Source: Microthrixaceae bacterium (lineage in GTDB: Bacteria; Actinomycetota; Acidimicrobiia; Acidimicrobiales; Microtrichaceae). Taken from it: 64,000 nt of DNA. The stretch spans positions 310,001-374,000 of the forward strand of contig JAMLGK010000002.1 of assembly GCA_023957995.1 (NCBI GenBank), given 5' to 3'. Both the position numbers and the translations under genes were made by a program. Numbering within the stretch: the stretch's first letter is position 1; each line of letters opens with the position of its first letter. This document shows positions 1 to 7,426 of the stretch, piece after piece. Below the pieces are notes generated by a model, which saw only the letters and a list, made by a program, of their open reading frames with translations, searched no databases and had not been told where the DNA came from.

Positions 1-104
1 GTCAACGGGGACGCAGCGCCGTGGAGTCGCAGTACTCATGGGGCCCGCAGGCCGAGAAGCTCCTCGGCCTCTACTCCGAGTTGGCGCCTCTCCAGCGCAG
101 CTGA
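1..104 (+). CDS. C-terminal end of a glycosyltransferase (partial)
   Basis: A reading frame open from the left edge ends at TGA 102-104. Its last residues include SQYSWGPQAEKLLGLYSEL, which resembles the usual tail of GT4 (GT-B fold) glycosyltransferases, where a YSW motif is followed by a helix ending in LYxEL. Only 33 residues are visible, so donor and acceptor are unknown. It is convergent with the amidase gene, whose stop lies one base further on. The family call rests on the tail motif and on the many glycosyltransferases nearby. Confidence 0.55.
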   Translation, partial: QRGRSAVESQYSWGPQAEKLLGLYSELAPLQRS

Positions 105-105
105 C

Positions 106-2298
106 TCACTTCACGATCACGTCGCGGCAGCCCAGCACCTCATTGGATCCACCGCCGGAGTTGATCGCAACCAGGCACACGGGGTGCTTTCCGACACCGG
201 TTGCAACGTTGAACTCGAATCCGTGGTCGTCGTTGAACATCGGGTGCGGCGCCTTGACAGATGAGTTGGGGAGCCGGGCCGGAGAGGTGACCCACCGCAC
301 GTCGGTCATCGCCACGACGTTGATGGCCCCCAGGGTCTCGGGATCCAGCGCCCAGCCCTTCACCCGGATCCAACCCTTCGCGGGGTTGGTCACCGATGCG
401 AGGGCGCCGATCGGGTCACTCGGCAGAACCTGGATCCTGCGGCAATCGATTCGGCTGTCGAAGCCACTTCCGCGGTTCTCTATGACGATGCATGCGTCCC
501 TGGACCCGCTGGTGATCCCCGCGACGTCGAACTGCACGTGACCCGAGGACCCGGTGTGGGCCACCCGGCGGCCGTCAATCTCCAGGATCGTCAGGGAGTT
601 GCCGACGGCATCGCGGTCGGTGAAGTCAGCGGTGACGCGCATGGTGCCCACTCCGCCGCCCACGGCGGTGATCCCACCTGTCGGCGAATTCCCAGATGGG
701 TCCTCGAACATCCTCCGGACACAGGTCAGGCGGAGATCTTCCGAGCCGAGGCCCTGGTTGATCACCGTGACGCAGATGTTCTGGAGGCCCACTGCACTCG
801 CGTTGACCGAGCCCTGGAAGCCGCGGTTGGTGCTGTAGGCGGTGTGGCTACCGGCAAGGTCGGGCCTCGGAACGTTCGCCAGGAGGTCCACCGAGGCTCC
901 GGTGGTCTGCACCCTCACCTTGGCGGGCGCACCCAGGTCGGGGTCGATGGCCCAGCCGCGGACCGTGGCTGTGCGACCGTGTACACCCAGGCTCTCGAGC
1001 CCTCCGAGCGGGACACTCACCGCGACGAGGAAGTCTGCGATCACCTGGGCGCGACCCCTGATCGATCCCAGGTGTTCGGCGATCCTGCCCGGACACGAGG
1101 TGGAGCCCACATGGGTGTGGCCCACCACACGGGGCAGGGTGACCTTCTGGCCGGCCGGGATCGAAGGTGACCCACCGGAGGTGAACGTGGCGGACTGCGC
1201 AGGGTCGTAGCCGTGGCGGAACAGCTTCCAGCCTGCGACCTGGGCGATCGACTCCCTGACCGCCGCCGACGGGGTAATTGCCGAGTAGTCGCCGAGCACC
1301 GAGATCCCGACCGAACCGGTGTTGAACCCGGAGGCGTGTGCGCCGATCACCGGTCGGTCGTAGCCGCCACCGCGCGCTTCCCAGATTCCGCCGTACTTGT
1401 CGACCACGAAGTTGTAGCCGATGTCGGACCAGCCCCGACCGTCCATGTGGTACGCCTGGATTCCTCGGAGCAGAGATGGCACCTGACCGGCGGAGTAGCT
1501 GTTGGTGCTCACCGTGTGGTGAACCACCGCCATCTTCACCTCGGATGCGACGTTCACCTCCCGAGCGGCCCTGCTGGTCCATTCGGAGCGTTGGTGCATG
1601 GCGAACGGAGTGGTGGTCGCTGCGCCGGCCTCACGGTCGGCCACGGCGACCTTCATCAGTGGGACGTCACGGACGGTCACCACATCGAGTTCATCGGCGA
1701 CCGTCTCGGGCACCACCACCTCGTAGGCATCCGCGGCGCCGATCCAGACCGGAGCGGTGGCGAAGTCGTCGGAGTGTTCCGCAGCATCGAGATCGGGCCC
1801 CTCGGAGGAGTCCATCTCCATCGCCGCCCAGGGTTCCCAGACGCCGTCGGTTCCGCGCACCCTGATCAGGACTTCGGCTGGCTGGGGCAGGGTGACCCCG
1901 ATGGTGTGGAACTCGTCGCTGGTGTGCTGGAGCCCGACCACTGCGGTGTCGGGATCGAGGGCCTGGACATCGTTCGGTTCCCCGAGCGGATCCGCCACCT
2001 CGCCGCCAACCGAGTCGTGCTCGTCAGCGTCGTGCTCGTCAGCGTCGTGCTCGTCAGCGTCGTGCTCGTCAGCGTCGTGCTCGTCAGCGTCGTGCTCGTG
2101 GAGCGACCCGTCGGGGTCGGGAGTGGATTCCTCCGCCTCGGCGAGAACCTCGTCGAGCTCGTCGCCCAACGGAGTGAACGAGGGAGCGGTTCGTTCGACA
2201 GCCGCGGCCACCGATTCCTGGAGCTGTGGCAGCGGGGCCATCCAGGCCACTGCGGCAACAACGACCGCTACAGCGATCAATCTGAGGGGACTTCGCAT
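106..2298 (-). CDS. Secreted N-acetylmuramoyl-L-alanine amidase (PGRP type) with surface repeats
   Basis: 730 residues, probably a zinc amidase acting on peptidoglycan outside the membrane. An N-terminal hydrophobic signal (about residues 6-25) is followed by an acidic linker with a HEHDAD-type tandem repeat (about 65-95). The amidase_2/PGRP domain lies at about 230-425: VVHHTVS supplies one zinc histidine, and GHTHVGSTSCPG supplies the second histidine and the cysteine expected of the fold. The rest is three diverged repeats of roughly 95 residues with GWA-DP and paired-cysteine VC..N.G.G...C motifs, as often seen in secreted actinobacterial proteins. The start at ATG 2298 gives a good signal peptide. 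The His/Asp/Glu block may bind metal (inference). Confidence 0.85.
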   Translation of the reverse strand: MRSPLRLIAVAVVVAAVAWMAPLPQLQESVAAAVERTAPSFTPLGDELDEVLAEAEESTPDPDGSLHEHDADEHDADEHDADEHDADEHDADEHDSVGGEVADPLGEPNDVQALDPDTAVVGLQHTSDEFHTIGVTLPQPAEVLIRVRGTDGVWEPWAAMEMDSSEGPDLDAAEHSDDFATAPVWIGAADAYEVVVPETVADELDVVTVRDVPLMKVAVADREAGAATTTPFAMHQRSEWTSRAAREVNVASEVKMAVVHHTVSTNSYSAGQVPSLLRGIQAYHMDGRGWSDIGYNFVVDKYGGIWEARGGGYDRPVIGAHASGFNTGSVGISVLGDYSAITPSAAVRESIAQVAGWKLFRHGYDPAQSATFTSGGSPSIPAGQKVTLPRVVGHTHVGSTSCPGRIAEHLGSIRGRAQVIADFLVAVSVPLGGLESLGVHGRTATVRGWAIDPDLGAPAKVRVQTTGASVDLLANVPRPDLAGSHTAYSTNRGFQGSVNASAVGLQNICVTVINQGLGSEDLRLTCVRRMFEDPSGNSPTGGITAVGGGVGTMRVTADFTDRDAVGNSLTILEIDGRRVAHTGSSGHVQFDVAGITSGSRDACIVIENRGSGFDSRIDCRRIQVLPSDPIGALASVTNPAKGWIRVKGWALDPETLGAINVVAMTDVRWVTSPARLPNSSVKAPHPMFNDDHGFEFNVATGVGKHPVCLVAINSGGGSNEVLGCRDVIVK
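2015..2099 (-). repeat. 15-bp tandem repeat coding a His/Asp/Glu-rich segment
   Basis: Five exact copies of TCGTGCTCGTCAGCG (2015-2089) plus a partial sixth. In the amidase frame on the minus strand each copy encodes DEHDA, giving a run dense in His, Asp and Glu just after the signal peptide. Exact copies at DNA level suggest recent slippage expansion, so length may vary between strains. Confidence 0.95.
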
Positions 2299-2410
2299 CT
2301 TGCCTGTCCTGGCGTTCGTGGCCGCACTGCGGTCTCGGGGCGTCGGTCTGGAGTGACCCGGGGAAGACTCAACCCACGGTATCCTCGGCTCTGACTCTAG
2401 CGGGGACCGG

Positions 2411-3184
2411 GTGTCATCCGACCGCCGAGAACGGAATCCGGGAAACGACGTGGCAGGACAGTCGACTCGACGACCATTGCGGGTCTACATCACCGTGCGG
2501 GACCGCCTTCGCCCGCTGCTCGCCCTGGTCGACTGGTTGGAGCGGGCCGGTGGGGTGGAGATCATCCTCGTCGACAACGACTCGGCGTACCCGCCGCTGT
2601 TGGAGTGGTTGGAGTCGACGCCGCACCGAGTCGTGCGAACGGGTGCCAACCTCGGCCCCAGGGCCGCCTGGCTGACGGGCCTGGTGCAACGCCACGGTCT
2701 GGACCATCCCTACGTCGTGACCGATCCCGACGTAGTGCCCGACCCCCGGTGTCCGCTCGACCTACTCGATCACCTGGCTGGTCTGTTGGAGCGCTATCCG
2801 GAGGTCGACCGGGCGGGCCCCGGCCTGCGGATAGACGACCTGCCCGAGGCCGGACGCCACACCGCTGATGTGCGTTCCTGGGAGTCGCAGTTCTGGAGCG
2901 ATGAGATCGAGCCGGGTGTGTACCGTGCCGACATCGACACCACTCTGGCTCTCTACAGGCCCGGGAGACGCGTCCCGGGCAGGATGGCGATCCGCACCGG
3001 GGAGCCGTACACAGCCCGTCACCTGCCCTGGTACGAGACCGGCCCGGGGGACGAGGAGTCGCAGTTCTACCGCATGCGCGCCGACCCGACGGTGAACAGC
3101 TGGGATCTGGACCAGCTCCCCCCCTACCTGCGACAGCTGGTCGACGATCGCGGCTCGACTGCGGCCGACGCGCCTGCTCGCTGA
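2411..3184 (+). CDS. GT2-like glycosyltransferase
   Basis: 257 residues starting at GTG 2411; a weak TAGCGG hexamer lies at 2398-2403 and a TATCCT at 2380-2385. A GT-A-like core follows a short basic tail: RVYITVRDRLRPLL, EIILVDNDSAYPPL and VVTDPDVVPD, where the TDPDV segment would be the DXD-type metal and nucleotide-binding motif. No membrane segment is seen, so it is probably cytosolic or membrane-associated. It overlaps the next glycosyltransferase by one base (TGATG), so the two are probably co-translated. Donor and acceptor cannot be told. Confidence 0.7.
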   Translation: MSSDRRERNPGNDVAGQSTRRPLRVYITVRDRLRPLLALVDWLERAGGVEIILVDNDSAYPPLLEWLESTPHRVVRTGANLGPRAAWLTGLVQRHGLDHPYVVTDPDVVPDPRCPLDLLDHLAGLLERYPEVDRAGPGLRIDDLPEAGRHTADVRSWESQFWSDEIEPGVYRADIDTTLALYRPGRRVPGRMAIRTGEPYTARHLPWYETGPGDEESQFYRMRADPTVNSWDLDQLPPYLRQLVDDRGSTAADAPAR

Positions 3185-4683
3185 TGCTCGCTGCGGACAC
3201 GAAGTTGGGACGGGTTGCCCGGGGAACGTTGGGTCTCCTTCGATGCTGCAACCCGGTGGCGTCGAGGCGAGCCGACCTCGGCGAGGCCCTCGTGAGATTC
3301 GGCAGGCCCTACCCGTACGGTTGGTGGCTTCGGGTGCAGCGAGTGCGCCGCACTGCGGCGGCCGGTGGTCCCGGTGAGGCGAAACCTCCGGCGGTGGCCG
3401 TTGCGGAATCCGACCTCCCCCGAGGTTCCTGGGAGCCCGACGGGCTCGAACTGCTCGGGCGTGCGGTTGCCGGAGGGGCCGAGGTGGTCCAGTTCCACGA
3501 TGACGCACCGGCCGAGGACGGTTCATCGGAGCGTGAGGTGTTCATCCGGCCGACGTTGGGCCCGGTCGGTCGCCGCAGCGATGCGCCCGGCGGTGGAGCA
3601 CTGCTTGGATCTCCGGACCCGCTCGGGTCGGCCAGGTCTGTCCGGATCGACGAGGTGCTCCTGCACCGCTCCGAACGGCCTCCCGCACAGGTGGTGTCAG
3701 CGCCGTCCGCGTCGGGCGCTGACATGGCGGTCGTCATTCCCTCCCCGGGCAACACGCGCCTCCTGGAGAGGGTGTTCGCCGGGTTGGAGCGAGAGCCGAA
3801 CGTCGTCGAGGTGGTGGTCGTCGACAACACGCTGCCCTCTCCTGCGATGGAGGAACTGCAACGCGAGTGGTCAGGGCGCATCAACCTGCAGGTCGTCAGG
3901 ACCGATCCCGAAGCACAGTTCAACTACTCGAGGGCCAACAACGTCGGTGCCGATGCCACCACGGCTCCCGTGCTGGCATTCTGCAATGACGACCTGGAGT
4001 TCATCGAGCACCCGACACTGGCTCGGTTGGCCGGTTGGCTCGAGGTGCCCGGCATCGGAGTGGTGGGTCCGCAGCTCCGCTACCCCGACGGGACGATCCA
4101 GCACGGGGGAGTGGTGATCGGGCTCAATGGGTTGGCCGAACATGCATTCACCCGCATGTCACCCAACACCCAGACCCTCCTGGGAAACACCGACGACCCA
4201 CGGGACGTCTCGGCGGTGACCGGTGCGTGTCTGGTGACCACCCGGGGGACGTTCGATGCCGTGGGTGGGTTCGATGAAGAACTGGTGCTGACGGGCAGCG
4301 ATGTCTGGTTCTGCCTGCGAGCAGCCGAACTCGGTTTCTCCACCGCATACGACGGCAGAGTCGCATTGGTCCACCACGAGTCCGTTGCGCGCGGTGACAC
4401 CAACCATCTCGAAGACGTGCTGGGCTCCGCGCGTCGTTGGGGTTCGATCATCGACGCGGGTGACCCGTACTGGTCGGCGCGCCTGGCGTGCCACCGCCAT
4501 GTGCCTACCCTTCGCCGACCTTCGGATCCCACGAGCCGCCAGATGCTCGAGACCTACCTCCGCTCCCGCGGGGTGCACGAAACGGTCGTGGCCGGGCTGA
4601 GGGCCGGTGGATCGGCTCACGCACGACGCCCGGCCGGTCCTGACGGGGCCGAATCGGACCCGCGAGGTCCGGGAGTACCCTGA
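3184..4683 (+). CDS. GT2 glycosyltransferase with N-terminal extension
   Basis: 499 residues. About 175 N-terminal residues have no fold I recognise. The GT2 domain then runs to about 440: ADMAVVIPSPGNTRLLE, VVVVDNTLP, NYSRANNVGA, FCNDDLEF (DXD-like) and GGFDEELVLTGSDVWFCLRAAE, ending with a VHHES segment. The pattern resembles the rhamnosyltransferase/GT2 group that extends surface polysaccharides. The start codon shares one base with the upstream stop, indicating an operon. The N-terminal half may be a second, diverged domain or an adaptor (inference). Confidence 0.75.
   Translation: MLAADTKLGRVARGTLGLLRCCNPVASRRADLGEALVRFGRPYPYGWWLRVQRVRRTAAAGGPGEAKPPAVAVAESDLPRGSWEPDGLELLGRAVAGGAEVVQFHDDAPAEDGSSEREVFIRPTLGPVGRRSDAPGGGALLGSPDPLGSARSVRIDEVLLHRSERPPAQVVSAPSASGADMAVVIPSPGNTRLLERVFAGLEREPNVVEVVVVDNTLPSPAMEELQREWSGRINLQVVRTDPEAQFNYSRANNVGADATTAPVLAFCNDDLEFIEHPTLARLAGWLEVPGIGVVGPQLRYPDGTIQHGGVVIGLNGLAEHAFTRMSPNTQTLLGNTDDPRDVSAVTGACLVTTRGTFDAVGGFDEELVLTGSDVWFCLRAAELGFSTAYDGRVALVHHESVARGDTNHLEDVLGSARRWGSIIDAGDPYWSARLACHRHVPTLRRPSDPTSRQMLETYLRSRGVHETVVAGLRAGGSAHARRPAGPDGAESDPRGPGVP
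4676..4681 (+). promoter_or_regulatory. -10 element TACCCT for lpdA
   Basis: TACCCT lies six bases before ATG 4688, and no Shine-Dalgarno sequence is present. Its last base is the first base of the upstream gene's TGA. This suggests a leaderless lpdA transcript besides read-through. Confidence 0.5.
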
Positions 4684-4687
4684 ACCC

Positions 4688-6052
4688 ATGTCTCTCAGGT
4701 TCGTGATCATCGGCGGTGGACCCGCAGGCACCCAGGCTGCCACCTCGGCCGCTCGTCTGGGCGCCGAGGTGACGCTGGTGGAGCGCGACATCGTGGGCGG
4801 GGCAGCACATCTGTGGGATTGCGTGCCCTCGAAGGCGATGATCGCAACAGCGGGGGCACTCGACGAGGTCGGTGATGCCCCCGGCATGGGAATCAGCGTG
4901 ACCCCGGCGGAGCTCGACCTCGGTGCACTGCGCGGTCGGATCTCGGGCATCGTGGGCCAACTCGAGACCCAGGGTCGCGGTCTGTTGGAGAGTCAGGGTG
5001 TACGGATCGTCAAGGGCAGCGGTCGTCTCGTCGATCCGCGGACCGTGGTGGTCGACACAGAAGACGGGGAGCTGACCTTCGAGGCCGACGCGGTGATGGT
5101 CAGCACCGGTAGCCGTCCCCGGATTCCGGAGTGGGCGGTACCCGATGGTGACCGGGTGCTGACGACGCGCGACGCCTACCCACCCGAGGAACTTCCCGAA
5201 CACCTCGTGGTCGTCGGATCGGGCGTGACGGGGGTGGAGTTCGTGCACATGTTCTCCAGCCTCGGATCGCGGGTGACGCTCATCGTGAGCCGTCAACAGG
5301 TCCTACCCGGCAAGGATCCCGAGGTGGCCGCGGTGCTGGAGGAGGACTTCCTGGACCGGGGTGTGAAGCTCTTCAAGGGCGCCCGCGCGGTGGGGATCGA
5401 CCGAACCGACTCCGGAGGCGTGCGCGTCCGCTGCGACGACGGTCGAGCCGCCGAGGGGTCCCATGTGTTGCTGGCGATCGGCTCGGTACCGAATGTGGAG
5501 GGAGTCGGCCTCGACGCCGCAGGTGTGGAGATGGACGGACCCTGGGTACGCACGGTCGACCACCACATGCGCACGAACGTCGACCACATCTATGTGGCCG
5601 GAGACGTGTCGGGCAAGCTGCCGCTCAGCTCGGTGGCATCCATGCAGGGCCGGAAGATCGCGGAGCACGTGATGGGTCTGCACAAGGTCGATCATCGGCA
5701 CCTCGACTACGACAAGGCGGCCTCCGCGATCTTCACGCGGCCGGAGATCGCGGATGTGGGACTCGCCGAAGCCGACGCGTTCGCCGTGGGCCGGAAGGTG
5801 CGCGTGACGAAGGTCCCGTTCGCCAGCTCGGCCAAGGCGCTGATCAACAACGACCCCCGTGGCTTCGTGAAGATCATGTCGGACCCCGCCACGGGCGTGG
5901 TCCTGGGTGGTTCGATAGTCGGCTACAACGCGGCCGAGCTGATCGCGGTGATTGCGCTCGCGGTCACCAACGGACTGAGGGTGAGCGACCTGGCGGAGTG
6001 CATCTTCGTGCACCCGGCGCTGTCGGAGGCCTTGACCGAGGCCGCCGAGTGA
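4688..6052 (+). CDS. lpdA: LpdA-like flavoprotein (NAD(P)H:quinone reductase type)
   Basis: 454 residues, a two-dinucleotide-domain FAD/NAD(P) protein: GGGPAG FAD motif at residues 9-14, second Rossmann motif VVGSGVTGVEF near 177, FAD motif IYVAGDVSG, and C-terminal HPALSE. Family disulfide reductases have GGTCLNxGCIPSK; here it reads GGAAHLWDCVPSK, so the first redox cysteine is Ala40 and only Cys45 remains. It therefore cannot use the normal dithiol cycle. M. tuberculosis LpdA (Rv3303c) was described as an NAD(P)H:quinone reductase rather than a lipoamide dehydrogenase, and this is the best functional model. ATG 4688 is chosen because the GGGPAG motif follows at the normal distance. Confidence 0.85.
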   Translation: MSLRFVIIGGGPAGTQAATSAARLGAEVTLVERDIVGGAAHLWDCVPSKAMIATAGALDEVGDAPGMGISVTPAELDLGALRGRISGIVGQLETQGRGLLESQGVRIVKGSGRLVDPRTVVVDTEDGELTFEADAVMVSTGSRPRIPEWAVPDGDRVLTTRDAYPPEELPEHLVVVGSGVTGVEFVHMFSSLGSRVTLIVSRQQVLPGKDPEVAAVLEEDFLDRGVKLFKGARAVGIDRTDSGGVRVRCDDGRAAEGSHVLLAIGSVPNVEGVGLDAAGVEMDGPWVRTVDHHMRTNVDHIYVAGDVSGKLPLSSVASMQGRKIAEHVMGLHKVDHRHLDYDKAASAIFTRPEIADVGLAEADAFAVGRKVRVTKVPFASSAKALINNDPRGFVKIMSDPATGVVLGGSIVGYNAAELIAVIALAVTNGLRVSDLAECIFVHPALSEALTEAAE

Positions 6053-6098
6053 CCCGGCGGGGGTCCGGGCTGCGCCCGGTGGTCCTCCGTCATCGGCA

Positions 6099-6126
6099 TT
6101 GAATATTCGAGATCCACCGGTACGCT
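6099..6126 (+). promoter_or_regulatory. Promoter of ugd
   Basis: TTGAAT (6099-6104) and TACGCT (6121-6126) are spaced by 16 bases, with ATG seven bases after the -10. The stretch is locally AT-rich (GAATATTC) in an otherwise GC-rich region. A leaderless start is implied. Confidence 0.6.
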
Positions 6127-6133
6127 CAACACG

Positions 6134-7426
6134 ATGGCGGCACGAGTAGCGGTGGTGGGCACAGGGTACGTGGGGCTCACGACCGGTGCATGTCTTGCGC
6201 ACCTGGGGCACCGCGTGGTGTGCCTGGACGTCGACGAACCCAAGGTCGCCCAGCTGAGCGCGGGGGTCGTTCCCATTCTCGAAGAGGGTCTGGACCGCCT
6301 GGTGAGGGAGGGTCTCGGCACCGACAAGCTGTCGTTCACCACCGACGTCGGCGACGCCCTGGCGGACGCGGAGTTCGTCTTCCTCTGCCTGCCGACCCCC
6401 CAGGCCGACGACGGTTCGGCCGACCTCTCCTTTGTCAGGGCGGCCTGTGCGAGCATCGCCGCCGGCCTCGACCCCGGAGCAGTGGTCATCAACAAGTCCA
6501 CCGTGCCCGTGGGTACGACGGCGACCGTGGCGGAAGCCTTGGGACGACCCGATGTCCACGTCGTCAGCAATCCTGAGTTCCTGCGGCAGGGTACAGCCGT
6601 TCACGACTTCCTGAATCCCGACCGGATAGTGATCGGCGCCGACGATCGTGACGTGGCGCTGCGGGTCGCGTCGCTCTACCTCGACCTCGCAGCACCGTGG
6701 GTGGTGACCGACCCTGCATCCGCGGAGTTGATCAAGTACGTCGCCAACTCGTTCCTGGCCACCAAGCTGAGTTTCGTGAACGCGGTGGCCGCGGTCTCCG
6801 AGGCCGTGGGGGCCGATGTCGAAGACGTGATACGCGGTGTCGGCCACGACCGCCGAATCGGCCACGCCTTCCTGCAACCCGGCCCCGGGTGGGGAGGGAG
6901 CTGCCTTCCCAAGGACACCTCGGCGCTGGCTCACATCGCCGACAACGCAGGGTATTCATTCGGGTTGTTGCGAGCTGCGATCGAGGTCAACTTCCAGCAG
7001 TTCGACCGGATAGTGGACAAGGTGGAGGAGCTCGTCGGGTCCCTCATGGGGACGCCGATCGCTGTCTGGGGAATCACGTTCAAGGCCGGAACCGACGACC
7101 TGCGGGGCTCGCCGGCCGTGCAGATCATGCAGCGTCTGGTCGAACGGGGAGCCGATGTCCGCGCCTACGACCCGGGGGTCGAGACCGGAAGTCGTCCGCT
7201 CGACGGCGTGAAGGTCGTGGGGGACATGTTCGAGGCGGCTGACTCAGCGTCCGCTCTCGTCGTGCTGACCGAGTGGCCGGAGTTCCGTCAGGCCGACATG
7301 GAACGGCTCCACAGCGCACTCGCCGAACCCAACGTCGTAGACGCCCGGAACCTGCTCGACCTCGACGCGCTGCTGCGCCACGGCTTCTCCGTGCGGTCGG
7401 TCGGTCGGTCGAACTCGGGTGTCTAG
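6134..7426 (+). CDS. ugd: UDP-glucose 6-dehydrogenase
   Basis: 430 residues. It oxidises UDP-glucose to UDP-glucuronate with two NAD+, supplying uronic acid for surface polysaccharide. The N-terminal Rossmann motif is VVGTGYVGLTTG, and STVPVGTT and NPEFLRQGTAV are family landmarks. The catalytic cysteine is Cys257 in GPGWGGSCLPKD. The C-terminal UDP-binding domain carries WGITFKAGTDDLRGSP. Length is normal for the family. It is convergent with the carboxylase gene and the two stop codons share the palindrome CTAG (7423-7426). Confidence 0.95.
   Translation: MAARVAVVGTGYVGLTTGACLAHLGHRVVCLDVDEPKVAQLSAGVVPILEEGLDRLVREGLGTDKLSFTTDVGDALADAEFVFLCLPTPQADDGSADLSFVRAACASIAAGLDPGAVVINKSTVPVGTTATVAEALGRPDVHVVSNPEFLRQGTAVHDFLNPDRIVIGADDRDVALRVASLYLDLAAPWVVTDPASAELIKYVANSFLATKLSFVNAVAAVSEAVGADVEDVIRGVGHDRRIGHAFLQPGPGWGGSCLPKDTSALAHIADNAGYSFGLLRAAIEVNFQQFDRIVDKVEELVGSLMGTPIAVWGITFKAGTDDLRGSPAVQIMQRLVERGADVRAYDPGVETGSRPLDGVKVVGDMFEAADSASALVVLTEWPEFRQADMERLHSALAEPNVVDARNLLDLDALLRHGFSVRSVGRSNSGV

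Noticed and set aside
2015..2099. Short direct repeats considered as a CRISPR array.
   Set aside because: The repeats are contiguous with no spacers and encode an in-frame peptide repeat.
1213..2394. Plus-strand frame with repeated VVLVSV units resembling a membrane protein.
   Set aside because: It is antisense to the amidase gene, and the hydrophobic repeats are the complement of the DEHDA repeat.
5303..6934. Long minus-strand open frame of 543 residues.
   Set aside because: It is antisense to lpdA and ugd, both clear genes. Such frames are common in GC-rich DNA.
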